This document shows, piece after piece, positions 38,401 through 47,922 of a stretch of 64,000 bases of DNA. Each line of letters opens with the position of its first letter. Position 1 is the first letter of the stretch. This DNA is from Pseudomonas putida (GTDB lineage Bacteria; Pseudomonadota; Gammaproteobacteria; Pseudomonadales; Pseudomonadaceae), in assembly GCF_016406145.1 (NCBI RefSeq), contig NZ_CP066306.1:5518001-5582000 (forward strand). Direction: 5' to 3'. Below the pieces are notes generated by a model. The model saw only the letters and a program-made list of their open reading frames with translations, did not search any database and was not told the DNA's origin. The position numbers were made by a program, and so were the translations under genes.

Positions 38401-38550
38401 TCAGCGCTGCTGCTGACCGGCTTCGACCGGTACCTGGTACGCGGTATCGAGCTTGCGCTCCCAGATACCCTGGGCATAACCAGTGGTAACCACACCCAGA
38501 CCAAAGATGAAGACCAAGACCCAGAGCAGGTCCGGTTTGCGTTGATTCAT
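38401..38550 (-). CDS. Small membrane protein, 49 residues
   Basis: A 49-residue ORF starting MNQRKPDLLWVLVFIFGLG, with one hydrophobic segment (about residues 9-25) followed by a polar tail with WERKLDTAYQ. The reading frame starts after a plausible GGGGGG-rich leader. I recognise no named family; similar short ORFs are commonly annotated beside ygfA in Pseudomonas. It converges on ygfA with 19 bp between stops. Confidence 0.6.
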   Translation of the reverse strand: MNQRKPDLLWVLVFIFGLGVVTTGYAQGIWERKLDTAYQVPVEAGQQQR

Positions 38551-38728
38551 CGAAGAATGCCCCCCTAGGCATACGTTCTGGCTCGGCGACCTTCTTGGTG
38601 CCGCCGGAGCATATAGCGTTAAAATCGGCGCATTTTCCGACAACCTGAGTCGACACGCAAACGTTGACGCCAACCGGCTGTCGGTTTCGTGCAACAGGTT
38701 ATTTCAAACCTTTTCAGGAGCAGTATCC

Positions 38729-39181
38729 ATGGCCTACTGGCTGATGAAATCCGAGCCCGATGAGCTTTCGATCGAAGGCCTGGGCCGCCTCGGGGAGGCC
38801 CGCTGGGACGGCGTTCGCAACTATCAGGCACGCAACTTTCTGCGCGCCATGAACGTAGGCGATGAGTTTTTCTTCTACCACTCCAGTTGCCCTCAACCGG
38901 GTATTGCCGGGATCGCCCGGATCACCGCAGCAGCCTACCCGGACCCAACTGCGCTGGACGCTCAGAGCCACTACTACGACGCCAAAGCCACTGCCGAGAA
39001 GAACCCCTGGAGCGCGGTAGATGTGGCCCACGTGAGAACGTTCAGGCAGGTGCTGGGGCTGGGCTTGCTCAAGCAACAAAGCGCGTTGGAGGAGTTGCCA
39101 CTGGTGCACAAAGGCACTCGGCTGTCGGTGATGCCGGTGACCGAAGAGCAGTGGGCGGCGATCATTGCGCTGAGCAAATGA
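38729..39181 (+). CDS. EVE domain-containing protein
   Basis: A 150-residue EVE-domain protein, a relative of the YTH/PUA fold that binds modified nucleobases. The start MAYWLMKSEPDELSIEGL is the family signature, followed by WDGVRNYQARNFLRAM and GDEFFFYHSSC. The ligand is unknown. AGGAG precedes the ATG. The gene is probably transcribed alone. Confidence 0.9.
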   Translation: MAYWLMKSEPDELSIEGLGRLGEARWDGVRNYQARNFLRAMNVGDEFFFYHSSCPQPGIAGIARITAAAYPDPTALDAQSHYYDAKATAEKNPWSAVDVAHVRTFRQVLGLGLLKQQSALEELPLVHKGTRLSVMPVTEEQWAAIIALSK

Positions 39182-39214
39182 CCGGCCCCGCGAAGAGGCC
39201 AGCCTGCCTCTTGA

Positions 39215-39619
39215 TCACTGCACGATCAGGTTATTGAACAGCAGATCTTCGACAATCGGCTTGCCTTCTTCTGCTTCCATCACCTGCTGCACCTGCTTGA
39301 GCGCCTCTTGGCGCAGTTTTTCCTTGGCGTCGACGTTGCTCAAGTTATCCACACCCTGCTGGGTGAACAGCGCCACCAGCTGGTTGCGAATCAGCGGCTC
39401 GTGGTGCTTGACGGCCTTGGCTGCCTCTTCGCCAGTCACGCGCAGGGCCACATCAGCTTTGAATACGCGCAACCTGGGGCCACCGTCGAGGGCGTAGTTG
39501 CCGACAAAGGGCGGGCTCAGGCTGATATAGGAGACCTTGGGGGCTCCTTCCTTGGCTTCTTCGGCCAGAGCCGCCGCTGGCAGCATCAGGGCCAGCACCA
39601 TCAAGATCCACGCTTTCAC
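39215..39619 (-). CDS. FliL-like secreted protein
   Basis: A 134-residue protein starting at a GTG with GGAG upstream; residues 1-19 are a signal sequence (ILMVLALMLPAAALAEE). The mature part is FliL-like: VSYISLSPPFVGNYA, RVFKADVALRV and HEPLIRNQLVALFTQQ. No flagellar genes are nearby, so it is probably a FliL paralogue with another role. The longer frame from 39676 lacks a ribosome-binding site. Confidence 0.75.
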   Translation of the reverse strand: MKAWILMVLALMLPAAALAEEAKEGAPKVSYISLSPPFVGNYALDGGPRLRVFKADVALRVTGEEAAKAVKHHEPLIRNQLVALFTQQGVDNLSNVDAKEKLRQEALKQVQQVMEAEEGKPIVEDLLFNNLIVQ

Positions 39620-39775
39620 GAATTCGCTCCTCAAAACAATTGGCGCCAGCTTACCCAGCATGCGGCCCAAACCCAAGCCCAGGCTTATGCAGCCCCATCA
39701 GGACGGGCCATGCTCGTTGACCCGACAGGCCGCCCTCCTACACTTATCGGCCACTACCCGCAAAGGAATAGCCCG

Positions 39776-40753
39776 ATGAAAGCTGTGTTGTGTAAAACCT
39801 TGGGGCCGGCACGCAACCTGGTTCTGGAAGAGGTGGCCAGCCCGGTACCGAAGAAAAACGAGATTCTGCTCGAGGTGCATGCGGCCGGGGTCAACTTCCC
39901 AGATACCCTGATCATCGAAGGCAAATACCAATTCCAGCCACCGCTACCGTTCTCTCCCGGTGGCGAGGCAGCGGGTGTCGTCGCCGCTGTCGGCGAGCGC
40001 GCCGGCGCCTTACAGGTCGGGGATAGGGTGATGGCCCTCACCGGCTGGGGGGCGTTCGCCGAACAGGTGGCCGTGCCGTTCTACAATGTGCTGCCCATTC
40101 CCGACAGTATGGACTTCACCACCGCTGCTGCCTTTGGCATGACATATGGCACCTCGATGCATGCGCTCAAGCAGCGCGGGCAGTTGCAGCCAGGGGAAAC
40201 CTTGCTGGTGCTGGGTGCCTCCGGTGGCGTGGGCCTGGCGGCCGTGGAGATCGGCAAAGCCATGGGCGCCAAGGTGATCGCAGCCGCCAGCAACTCAGAG
40301 AAACTGGCCGTGGCCAAGGCTGCAGGGGCGGACGAGCTGATCGACTACAGCCAAGCCAGCCTCAAAGAGGAAATCAAGCGCCTGACCGGCGGCCAGGGGG
40401 TAGATGTGATCTACGACCCGGTCGGCGGTGAACTGTTCGACCAGGCCGTGCGCGGGCTGGCGTGGAATGGGCGGTTGCTGGTGGTCGGCTTTGCCAGCGG
40501 GACGATTCCACAGATGGCGGCGAACCTGGTGCTGCTCAAGGGCGCAGCGGTGCTGGGGGTATTCTGGGGGGCATTTGCCCAGCGTCAGCCGCAGGACAAT
40601 GCGGCCAACTTCAGCCAGCTGTTTGCCTGGCATGCAGAGGGCAAGCTGAAGCCGCTGGTATCGAAGACTTACCCGCTGGCCGAGGCGGGCGCGGCGATCG
40701 AGCAGTTGGGCCAAAGAAAAGCAGTGGGTAAGTTGGTGGTGCTGCCCAGATAA
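39776..40753 (+). CDS. NADPH:quinone oxidoreductase (zeta-crystallin family)
   Basis: A 325-residue zinc-free medium-chain dehydrogenase/reductase. The N-terminal region has GVNFPDTLIIEGKYQ and FSPGGEAAGVV, and the NADPH motif is LVLGASGGVGLAAVEIGKA. It would reduce quinones or enone-type compounds. The start is set by MKAVLCKTLG with AAGGA upstream; the frame is open from 39308 but overlaps the FliL-like gene antisense there. Confidence 0.9.
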   Translation: MKAVLCKTLGPARNLVLEEVASPVPKKNEILLEVHAAGVNFPDTLIIEGKYQFQPPLPFSPGGEAAGVVAAVGERAGALQVGDRVMALTGWGAFAEQVAVPFYNVLPIPDSMDFTTAAAFGMTYGTSMHALKQRGQLQPGETLLVLGASGGVGLAAVEIGKAMGAKVIAAASNSEKLAVAKAAGADELIDYSQASLKEEIKRLTGGQGVDVIYDPVGGELFDQAVRGLAWNGRLLVVGFASGTIPQMAANLVLLKGAAVLGVFWGAFAQRQPQDNAANFSQLFAWHAEGKLKPLVSKTYPLAEAGAAIEQLGQRKAVGKLVVLPR

Positions 40754-40776
40754 TCATTGGAAAATACGGTGGCCCT

Positions 40777-40812
40777 GCAGGGCTCTTCGCAGATAAATCC
40801 GCGAAGAGCCCT
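40777..40812. repeat. REP-like hairpin between convergent genes
   Basis: Two perfect 13-bp arms (CAGGGCTCTTCGC and its complement) flank a 10-nt loop. The element lies between the convergent quinone oxidoreductase and ChaC-like genes and may serve as a bidirectional terminator. The GCTCTTCGC word is frequent in P. putida repeats. Confidence 0.75.
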
Positions 40813-40823
40813 GTACAGCCCAA

Positions 40824-41474
40824 TCAGACCTCACGCAGGTTGTGGCAGCGCCTGAACCGCGCTTCGAGGTTTCGGTCGGGCATCTGGTGGCTGCGCAGTG
40901 CGTTCAACGTCTGCTCGACATACTCACGCGTCGTGCCGTAGCGCCCTTTGGCACTGGCAAGAATCTGGCTAAGCAGCGTATCGGGCAAATTGCCGGCGTA
41001 GCACGGCAGGTGTCGCTCAAGTACAAAGCCCAGGGCCTGCACCTTGCTGCCATCAGCCAGCCGGCAACTGAGCCAGTGCGGCCGGTACGCCGGGTACGGC
41101 ATCTCTCTTTGCCACAAGGCCATCAGCGAGTCGTCGAGGTTGCTTTCATCGAGGCGGTAGGCAAAACCGCTGCACGAACCGCCGCGGTCAAGGCCGAATA
41201 CCAGGCCTGGCGTTTCCGGCGTACCACGATGCTCGTGCGACCACAGGTAAAGGCCACGGTGATAGCCATGCACGCGTGCTCGCTGGCGCTCTACCGAACT
41301 GCACTCCGGGCGCCATATCAACGAACCATAGGCGAACAACCAGACCGGGCCACCCTCATGGCGCGACATGGTCGTATGCATCGAGTTGATCAATTGCTCG
41401 CGGGTCAGTTGCTGACCGAAGTCGAGTGCCGGAGGATAAGCGCTTTTCCAGGATAAACTTTCAAGTGCCGACAT
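40824..41474 (-). CDS. ChaC-like gamma-glutamylcyclotransferase
   Basis: A 216-residue protein of the ChaC family, which cleaves glutathione to 5-oxoproline and Cys-Gly. The substrate-binding signature is WLFAYGSLIWRP, followed by RVHGYHRGLYLWS and a C-terminal helix pair. The start MSALESLSWK gives a length like other ChaC proteins; a shorter start at the Met before HTTMSRHEGG is possible. Convergent with the quinone oxidoreductase gene. Confidence 0.85.
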   Translation of the reverse strand: MSALESLSWKSAYPPALDFGQQLTREQLINSMHTTMSRHEGGPVWLFAYGSLIWRPECSSVERQRARVHGYHRGLYLWSHEHRGTPETPGLVFGLDRGGSCSGFAYRLDESNLDDSLMALWQREMPYPAYRPHWLSCRLADGSKVQALGFVLERHLPCYAGNLPDTLLSQILASAKGRYGTTREYVEQTLNALRSHQMPDRNLEARFRRCHNLREV

Positions 41475-41670
41475 AAGCTGCCGCCATTATTCCCTGTGAA
41501 CTACTGATGTAGCGAAAGGCCCTGCAGGGCGGGGCTTGCGCCAGCGCCTTGGGAGCCTGCAACCACCTTAGGATAGAACCGCGCCAACACTCAAGCCCTG
41601 AAGCCTAAGTTTCACGCGAACTTCCGACGGTTGGAGAGCATTGTTCCAAGTATAGTGAAAGTTATTAGCC

Positions 41671-41693
41671 AAGGCGGTAAGAATTACCGCCTT
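41671..41693 (-). terminator. Hairpin downstream of the ferredoxin-reductase gene
   Basis: AAGGCGGTAA-GAA-TTACCGCCTT is a perfect 10-bp stem with a 3-nt loop, 27 bp past the stop codon of the gene at 41720. A T-run is lacking on the minus strand, so termination efficiency is uncertain. The rest of the 245-bp gap back to 41475 holds nothing else I can support. Confidence 0.55.
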
Positions 41694-41719
41694 ATACCCA
41701 CTAGCTGAAACTTCAGTTA

Positions 41720-42688
41720 TTAACCACGCGGCGCGTAGGCAAACACATCCGCACGCATGCGATGCGCATCCATACCGGCCTCGACCAAAGCATCGAGCGT
41801 GGCATAAACCATATTTGGTGAACCGCTGGCATAGACATGAACCGTATTGAGGTCTTGCACGTCCTCGCACACGGCCTCGTGCAACATGCCGCAGCGGCCT
41901 TCCCAGCCACACAGGTCACTCACCACCTTGTGCAGGAACAGGTTGGGCAGACGCTCCCATTCGTCCCAGTGCTCGATGGCGTAGAAGTCTTCAGGGCGTC
42001 GCACGCCCCAGTAGAGGTGCACCGGGTGCTTGAAGCCCTGGGCGCGGCAATGCTCGACCAGGCTGTGCATCTGCCCCATGCCGGTCCCCGCAGCGATGAG
42101 CACCAGTGGTCCATCGGGCAGCTCGGCCAGGTGGGTGTCACCGAATGGCATTTCGATGCGGGCGATAGGGTCACGCTGCAGCTGCGCCAACAGCTGACGG
42201 GCGCTGTCTTCACGGACCAACACGTGAAGCTCAAGGTCGCGCCCACTGTGCGGGGCAGACGCCAGCGAGAAGGCCGCCGGCTTGCCGCCCTCGCGCTCGA
42301 TCATCAGATACTGCCCGGCGTGATAGCGCAGTGGCTTGCCAGCCGGCGCGCGCAAACGCACGCGCCAGACGTCGCCACCCACCTCCAGGCATTCAATGAC
42401 GCTGCATGCCAGCTTGCGCACTGGCAGCTCGCCCAGGGCCAGCACACCATCCCAGAGCAGCACGCAATCCTCCAGCGGTTCGGCGATGCACGTGAACAGC
42501 TCACCATGGTCGCGCACCTCACCGTTCTGGCGAACGCGACCTTCGACCAACAATGCGGCGCACACATGGCAATTGCCATTGCGACAGCTGTTCGGGCAGT
42601 CATAGCCCAGCCGCCGCGCTCCATCCAGGATCCGTTCCCCGGGTTCGAGCGCCAGCACCGCCCCGGACGGCTGCAACGTTACCTGCAT
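41720..42688 (-). CDS. 2Fe-2S ferredoxin/FNR-type flavin reductase
   Basis: A 322-residue fusion of an N-terminal plant-type [2Fe-2S] domain (C35, C40, C43 in SCRNGNCHVC, plus the distal Cys in GELFTCIAEP) with a ferredoxin-NADP reductase module: FAD site RYHAGQYLMI and NAD site VLIAAGTGMGQMHSL. It transfers electrons from NAD(P)H to an unknown acceptor. The start at 42688 overlaps the ubiD stop as TGATG, so the genes are translationally coupled. Proteins at this locus have been called Fre/UbiB-like; a part in ubiquinone or UbiD chemistry is inferred from coupling only. Confidence 0.88.
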   Translation of the reverse strand: MQVTLQPSGAVLALEPGERILDGARRLGYDCPNSCRNGNCHVCAALLVEGRVRQNGEVRDHGELFTCIAEPLEDCVLLWDGVLALGELPVRKLACSVIECLEVGGDVWRVRLRAPAGKPLRYHAGQYLMIEREGGKPAAFSLASAPHSGRDLELHVLVREDSARQLLAQLQRDPIARIEMPFGDTHLAELPDGPLVLIAAGTGMGQMHSLVEHCRAQGFKHPVHLYWGVRRPEDFYAIEHWDEWERLPNLFLHKVVSDLCGWEGRCGMLHEAVCEDVQDLNTVHVYASGSPNMVYATLDALVEAGMDAHRMRADVFAYAPRG

Positions 42689-44154
42689 CAATCTATTCCC
42701 AACTGGTCCCACAACTCATCGATGCGGCGGGTGACGGCCTCGTCCTTGACGATGACCCGGCCCCATTCGCGTGTAGTCTCGCCCGGCCACTTGTGGGTGG
42801 CATCCAGGCCCATCTTCGACCCCAGGCCCGATACCGGCGACGCAAAGTCCAGGTAATCGATCGGCGTGTTGTCGATCATCACCGTATCACGCTTGGGGTC
42901 CATGCGCGTGGTGATGGCCCAGATCACGTCATTCCAGTCACGGGCGTTGATGTCGTCGTCGGTAACGATAACGAACTTGGTGTACATGAACTGTCTCAGG
43001 AACGACCACACACCCAGCATCACGCGCTTGGCGTGGCCCGGGTACTGCTTCTTCATCGTCACCACCGCCATGCGGTACGAGCACCCTTCCGGCGGCAGGT
43101 AGAAGTCGACGATCTCCGGGAACTGCTTTTGCAGGATCGGCACGAACACTTCATTGAGCGCCACGCCGAGGATGGCCGGCTCATCTGGCGGCCGACCGGT
43201 ATAGGTGCTGTGGTAGATCGGTTTTTGCCGGTGGGTGATGCGTTCGACGGTGAACACCGGGAAGCTGTCCACTTCGTTGTAGTAGCCGGTGTGGTCACCA
43301 TAAGGGCCTTCCGGAGCCATCTCCCCCGGGTGGATCACACCTTCAAGGATGATCTCGGCGGTGGCCGGCACCTGCAGGTTGCTGCCTCGGCATTTGACCA
43401 ACTCGGTGCGATTGCCACGCAGCAGGCCGGCGAAGGCATACTCGGACAAAGTATCTGGCACCGGCGTGACAGCGCCGAGGATGGTTGCCGGGTCGGCGCC
43501 CAGAGCAACGGCGACCGGGAACGGTTGGCCGGGGTTCTTCTCGCACCACTCGCGATAATCCAGAGCGCCACCGCGGTGGCTCAACCAACGCATGATGACC
43601 TTGTTGCGGCCGATGACCTGCTGGCGATAAATGCCCAGGTTCTGGCGGTCCTTGTTCGGGCCGCGGGTCACGGTAAGACCCCAGGTGATCAGCGGCGCCA
43701 CGTCGCCCGGCCAGCAGTGCTGGATCGGCAGTTGGCCAAGGTCGACATCATCACCCTCGACCACCACCTCCTGGCAAACGGCATCCTTGACCACCTTCGG
43801 CGCCATCGACACGACCTTCTTGAAGATCGGCAGCTTCGACCAGGCGTCCTTGAGGCCTTTCGGCGGCTCCGGCTCCTTGAGGAAAGCCAGCAGCTTGCCG
43901 ATCTCGCGCAGCTCCTCGACCGACTCGGCGCCCATGCCCATGGCCACCCGCTCCGGGGTGCCGAACAGGTTGCCGAGCACCGGAATGTCGAAGCCCGTGG
44001 GCTTTTCGAACAACAACGCCGGGCCCTTTGCACGCAGGGTGCGGTCACACACCTCGGTCATTTCCAGGACAGGGGAGATCGGAACCTGGATGCGCTTGAG
44101 TTCACCGCGCTGTTCCAGGCCACGGATGAAGTCGCGCAAGTCGCGATACTGCAT
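42688..44154 (-). CDS. ubiD: 4-hydroxy-3-polyprenylbenzoate decarboxylase UbiD
   Basis: A 488-residue prenylated-FMN-dependent decarboxylase of ubiquinone biosynthesis. Family segments include [27 protein letters not shown]-like [18 protein letters not shown], and the catalytic E-R-E region around [12 protein letters not shown]. Length and start are typical. The flavin prenyltransferase UbiX is not nearby. It is the first gene of the pair with the ferredoxin reductase. Confidence 0.95.
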   Translation of the reverse strand: MQYRDLRDFIRGLEQRGELKRIQVPISPVLEMTEVCDRTLRAKGPALLFEKPTGFDIPVLGNLFGTPERVAMGMGAESVEELREIGKLLAFLKEPEPPKGLKDAWSKLPIFKKVVSMAPKVVKDAVCQEVVVEGDDVDLGQLPIQHCWPGDVAPLITWGLTVTRGPNKDRQNLGIYRQQVIGRNKVIMRWLSHRGGALDYREWCEKNPGQPFPVAVALGADPATILGAVTPVPDTLSEYAFAGLLRGNRTELVKCRGSNLQVPATAEIILEGVIHPGEMAPEGPYGDHTGYYNEVDSFPVFTVERITHRQKPIYHSTYTGRPPDEPAILGVALNEVFVPILQKQFPEIVDFYLPPEGCSYRMAVVTMKKQYPGHAKRVMLGVWSFLRQFMYTKFVIVTDDDINARDWNDVIWAITTRMDPKRDTVMIDNTPIDYLDFASPVSGLGSKMGLDATHKWPGETTREWGRVIVKDEAVTRRIDELWDQLGID

Positions 44155-44246
44155 GCATGAGCCTCGTGTTGGCCGTATCGGTCGGGGTGCAGAGTGTAGC
44201 GCCGTTCAGTGCTCAATGGCCAAAAATGACTTGGGGCCGCTTCGGA

Positions 44247-44318
44247 CCCCATCGCCGGCAAGCCGGCCCCCAGAAGGATCGCAGAGGACCTGTGGGAGCC
44301 GGCTTGCCGGAGATGGGG
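44247..44318. repeat. REP pair between ubiD and rho
   Basis: CCCCATCGCCGGCAAGCCGG (44247-44266, plus one C) faces an inverted copy at 44298-44318 with one mismatch, separated by 30 nt. Each arm is itself a REP core. The whole 204-bp gap is filled by this element and its GC-rich flanks. Confidence 0.85.
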
Positions 44319-44358
44319 CGCGAAGCAGCCCCAATCATTGCTTGAACGATCTAACCGC

Positions 44359-45618
44359 TTACTTGCGCTTCATCGACAGGAAGAACTCGTCGTTGGTCTT
44401 GGTCTGCTTGAGCTTGTCGACCAAAAACTCGATGGCGGCGATCTCGTCCATCGGGTGCAGCAACTTGCGCAGGATCCACATGCGCTGCAGTTCGTCGTCG
44501 GCGGTGAGCAGCTCTTCACGGCGGGTGCCCGAGCGGTTGATGTTGATGGCCGGGAACACACGCTTCTCGGCGATGCGACGGTCCAGGGGCAGTTCCATGT
44601 TGCCGGTACCCTTGAACTCTTCGTAGATCACTTCGTCCATCTTCGAGCCGGTTTCTACCAGCGCGGTGGCGATGATGGTCAGCGAACCGCCTTCCTCGAT
44701 GTTACGCGCAGCACCGAAGAAACGCTTCGGCTTCTCCAGGGCGTGGGCATCGACACCACCGGTCAGCACCTTGCCGGAGCTCGGGATCACGGTGTTGTAG
44801 GCACGCGCCAGACGGGTGATGGAGTCGAGCAGAATGACCACGTCCTTCTTGTGCTCGACCAGGCGCTTGGCCTTCTCGATGACCATTTCGGCGACCTGCA
44901 CGTGGCGGGTTGGCGGCTCGTCGAAGGTCGAGGCAACCACTTCACCGCGCACGGTGCGCTGCATTTCGGTCACTTCTTCCGGGCGCTCGTCGATCAGCAG
45001 AACGATCAGGTGGCACTCGGGGTTGTTACGGGTGATGTTGGCTGCGATGTTCTGCAGCATGATCGTTTTACCCGCTTTCGGCGGGGCGACGATCAGGCCA
45101 CGCTGGCCCTTGCCGATCGGTGCGCACAGGTCGATGACGCGGCCGGTCAGGTCTTCGGTGGAACCGTTACCGGCTTCCATCTTCAGGCGCTTGTTCGGGA
45201 ACAGCGGCGTCAGGTTTTCGAAGAGGATCTTGTTCTTCGCGTTTTCCGGGCGATCGAAGTTGATCGTGTCGACCTTGAGCAGCGCGAAGTAACGCTCCCC
45301 TTCCTTCGGCGGGCGGATCTTGCCGACGATGGTATCGCCGGTACGCAGGTTGAAGCGGCGGATCTGGCTGGGCGAGACGTAGATGTCGTCAGGGCCGGCC
45401 AGATAGGACGCATCAGCCGAACGCAGGAAACCGAAACCATCCTGGAGAATCTCCAGCACGCCGTCACCTGAGATCTCTTCGCCGCTTTTCGCGTGCTTCT
45501 TCAGCAGGGCGAAAATCACGTCCTGTTTGCGCGAACGGGCCATGTTTTCGATGCCCATCTGTTCGGCCATTTCCAGCAGATCGGTAATCGGCTTTTGCTT
45601 GAGTTCAGTCAGGTTCAT
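44359..45618 (-). CDS. rho: Transcription termination factor Rho
   Basis: A 419-residue hexameric RNA helicase. The N-terminal [22 protein letters not shown]-binding [20 protein letters not shown] and P-loop [16 protein letters not shown] are all standard, as are [14 protein letters not shown] and the C-terminal [18 protein letters not shown]. No insertion is present. The order rho after trxA on the same strand is conserved in Pseudomonas. The gap between them contains the trxA terminator. Confidence 0.98.
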   Translation of the reverse strand: MNLTELKQKPITDLLEMAEQMGIENMARSRKQDVIFALLKKHAKSGEEISGDGVLEILQDGFGFLRSADASYLAGPDDIYVSPSQIRRFNLRTGDTIVGKIRPPKEGERYFALLKVDTINFDRPENAKNKILFENLTPLFPNKRLKMEAGNGSTEDLTGRVIDLCAPIGKGQRGLIVAPPKAGKTIMLQNIAANITRNNPECHLIVLLIDERPEEVTEMQRTVRGEVVASTFDEPPTRHVQVAEMVIEKAKRLVEHKKDVVILLDSITRLARAYNTVIPSSGKVLTGGVDAHALEKPKRFFGAARNIEEGGSLTIIATALVETGSKMDEVIYEEFKGTGNMELPLDRRIAEKRVFPAININRSGTRREELLTADDELQRMWILRKLLHPMDEIAAIEFLVDKLKQTKTNDEFFLSMKRK

Positions 45619-45814
45619 AAGGGGAATGACGTAATCATGTATGAAGGGAGGATTAAGCTTCTGGCTTAATGAAGCCGCGCCGCTAGAAGGCGATAGGATC
45701 GCGCACAGATTCTAATTAGGAGTGCGTCGGCGACGGCGTGCAGGGGGCACTGGAGAAACAGTGCGAGGCCGAATGTAACACTTGCTTTTTTCGACGTCTA
45801 GTGGGTTGGAAAAG

Positions 45815-45842
45815 AAAAGCCCCGGAATTTCCGGGGCTTTTT
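45815..45842 (-). terminator. Rho-independent terminator of trxA
   Basis: AAGCCCCGG-AATT-CCGGGGCTT hairpin with A and T runs on its two sides, directly after the trxA stop codon. Reading on the minus strand it has the classical stem and U-run. It separates trxA from rho. Confidence 0.9.
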
Positions 45843-45846
45843 CACA

Positions 45847-46176
45847 TCACAGGTGGGCGTCGAGGAACGCGGCCAGCTGGGATTTGGACAGGGCGCCGAC
45901 CTTGGTGGCCTCGACGTTGCCGTTCTTGAACAGCATCAGCGTCGGGATGCCACGCACGCCGTGCTTGGCCGGGGTTTCCTGGTTGTCGTCGATGTTCAGC
46001 TTGGCGACGGTCAGTTTACCCTCGTAGGTGGTGGCGATGTCGTCCAGAACTGGAGCGATCATCTTGCATGGGCCGCACCATTCAGCCCAGTAGTCGACCA
46101 GCACCGGGCCTTGGGCTTGCAGGACTTCGGCCTCAAAGGTGGCGTCGGTGACGTGTTTGATAAGATCGCTGCTCAT
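45847..46176 (-). CDS. trxA: Thioredoxin 1
   Basis: A 109-residue thioredoxin with the redox-active WCGPCK motif in [20 protein letters not shown], the cis-Pro in [12 protein letters not shown] and the usual C-terminal helix. The start [11 protein letters not shown] gives the normal length; the longer frame to 46284 is not conserved. Divergent from ppx. Confidence 0.98.
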   Translation of the reverse strand: MSSDLIKHVTDATFEAEVLQAQGPVLVDYWAEWCGPCKMIAPVLDDIATTYEGKLTVAKLNIDDNQETPAKHGVRGIPTLMLFKNGNVEATKVGALSKSQLAAFLDAHL

Positions 46177-46293
46177 GGATATCTCCAGGGTCGTAAGCAA
46201 AAAACGTGGCCCATCATAGCCGCACCCACGCGCTACAGGAAGTCGCGGACGATTGAGTGTCACTATAGTTGTGCAAGACGCCACGAATCGAAA

Positions 46294-46311
46294 CTGTCAC
46301 AGAAGTGTCAT
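46294..46311 (+). promoter_or_regulatory. PHO box upstream of ppx
   Basis: CTGTCAC-AGAA-GTGTCAT matches the PhoB box (two 7-bp CTGTCAT direct repeats spaced by 4) at 12 of 14 positions. It lies 109 bp before the ppx start in the trxA-ppx divergent gap. It suggests that polyphosphate breakdown is induced by phosphate starvation. Confidence 0.6.
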
Positions 46312-46419
46312 AGCATCGACTGGCACATTGCCCTGCATCAAGCCCTGGCGAGTCGCGCGTTGGCGGCAGCCTGCTAACGTGGCACGATTGCCGGGTTACC
46401 GACCGAGACTACTCAGATC

Positions 46420-47922
46420 ATGCCGCACACCTTAGCGAAGAACCTGTCCCTGATTGCCGCCATCGACCTGGGCTCCAACAGTTTCCACATGGTCGTGGCC
46501 AAGGCTCACCATACCGAAATCCGCATTCTGGAGCGGCTCGGGGAAAAGGTTCAGCTCGCCGCTGGCATCGACGAAGCACGCATGCTCAGCGAAGAAGCCA
46601 TGGTCCGGGGCCTGGAATGCCTGAAGCGCTTTGCCCAGCTGATAAACGGCATGCCTGCGGGGGCCGTGCGTATCGTTGGCACCAACGCCTTGCGCGAGGC
46701 GCGCAACCGCAACGAATTCATCCAGCGTGCCGAAACGATCCTCGGCCACCCCGTGGAAGTGATCTCCGGCCGCGAAGAAGCGCGCCTGATCTACTTGGGC
46801 GTGTCCCATACCCTGGCCGATACCCCCGGCAAACGCCTGGTCGCCGATATCGGCGGCGGCAGCACCGAGTTCATCATCGGCCAGCGCTTTGAGCCGCTGC
46901 TGCGTGAAAGCCTGCAGATGGGCTGCGTCAGCTTCACCCAGCGCTATTTCCGCGATGGCAAGATCACCCCGGCCCGCTACGCCCAGGCCTACACCGCCGC
47001 GCGCCTGGAGCTGATGAGCATCGAGAATGCCCTGCACCGCCTGACCTGGGATGAAGCGATTGGCTCCTCCGGGACCATCCGCGCCATCGGCGCCGCCATC
47101 AAGGCCGCTGGCCTGGGCAATGGCGAGGTCAACGCCGAGGGGCTGGCGTGGGTCAAACGCAAGCTGTTCAAGCTGGGCGAGGCCGACAAGATCGACTTCG
47201 ACGGGGTCAAACCCGACCGCCGCGCGATCTTCCCGGCCGGCATGGCGATTCTCGAGGCGATCTTCGACGCGCTGGAACTGCAACGCATGGACCATTGCGA
47301 TGGCGCGCTGCGTGAAGGCGTGCTGTTCGACCTGCTTGGCCGCCACCACCACGAAGACGTGCGCGAACGCACGTTGAACTCGCTGATGGAACGCTACCAC
47401 GTCGACCAGGGCCAGGCTGCGCGCGTCGAGCGCAAAGCGCTGCACGCCTTTGACCAAGTGGCCAAGGCATGGGGCCTTGAAGAGGGTAACTGGCGCGATC
47501 TACTGGGTTGGGCAGCCAAAATTCACGAAATTGGCTTGGACATTGCCCACTACCATTACCACAAGCATGGTGCCTACCTGATCGAGCACTCCGACCTGTC
47601 GGGCTTCTCGCGTGAAGACCAGCAGATGATGGCGCTGCTGGTACGTGGCCACCGCCGCAACATCCCCAAGGACAAGTTCGCCGAACTGGGCGATGAAGGC
47701 GTGAAACTGCTGCGTCTGTGCGTACTGCTGCGCTTCGCCATTCTGTTCCACCACATCCGTGGCACCCAACAGATGCCGAAGGTGCAACTGCAGGCCTCAG
47801 ACAATAGCCTCGACGTGGCCTTCCCGGCCGGCTGGCTGGAGCAGAATCAGCTGACCCAGGCCGACTTCGCCAATGAGGCGGAGTGGCTGGCCCGGGTCAA
47901 CTTCGTCCTCAGCGTACGTTAA
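46420..47922 (+). CDS. ppx: Exopolyphosphatase
   Basis: A 500-residue Ppx/GppA-family enzyme that releases phosphate from polyphosphate ends. The phosphate loops are [16 protein letters not shown] and [15 protein letters not shown], and the C-terminal HD-like domain contains [20 protein letters not shown]. It converges on ppk with a 14-bp overlap of the 3' ends. A PHO box precedes it. Confidence 0.97.
   Translation: MPHTLAKNLSLIAAIDLGSNSFHMVVAKAHHTEIRILERLGEKVQLAAGIDEARMLSEEAMVRGLECLKRFAQLINGMPAGAVRIVGTNALREARNRNEFIQRAETILGHPVEVISGREEARLIYLGVSHTLADTPGKRLVADIGGGSTEFIIGQRFEPLLRESLQMGCVSFTQRYFRDGKITPARYAQAYTAARLELMSIENALHRLTWDEAIGSSGTIRAIGAAIKAAGLGNGEVNAEGLAWVKRKLFKLGEADKIDFDGVKPDRRAIFPAGMAILEAIFDALELQRMDHCDGALREGVLFDLLGRHHHEDVRERTLNSLMERYHVDQGQAARVERKALHAFDQVAKAWGLEEGNWRDLLGWAAKIHEIGLDIAHYHYHKHGAYLIEHSDLSGFSREDQQMMALLVRGHRRNIPKDKFAELGDEGVKLLRLCVLLRFAILFHHIRGTQQMPKVQLQASDNSLDVAFPAGWLEQNQLTQADFANEAEWLARVNFVLSVR

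Noticed and set aside
42553..44160. A plus-strand frame opposite ubiD
   Set aside because: Shadow of ubiD, whose motifs and length are complete.
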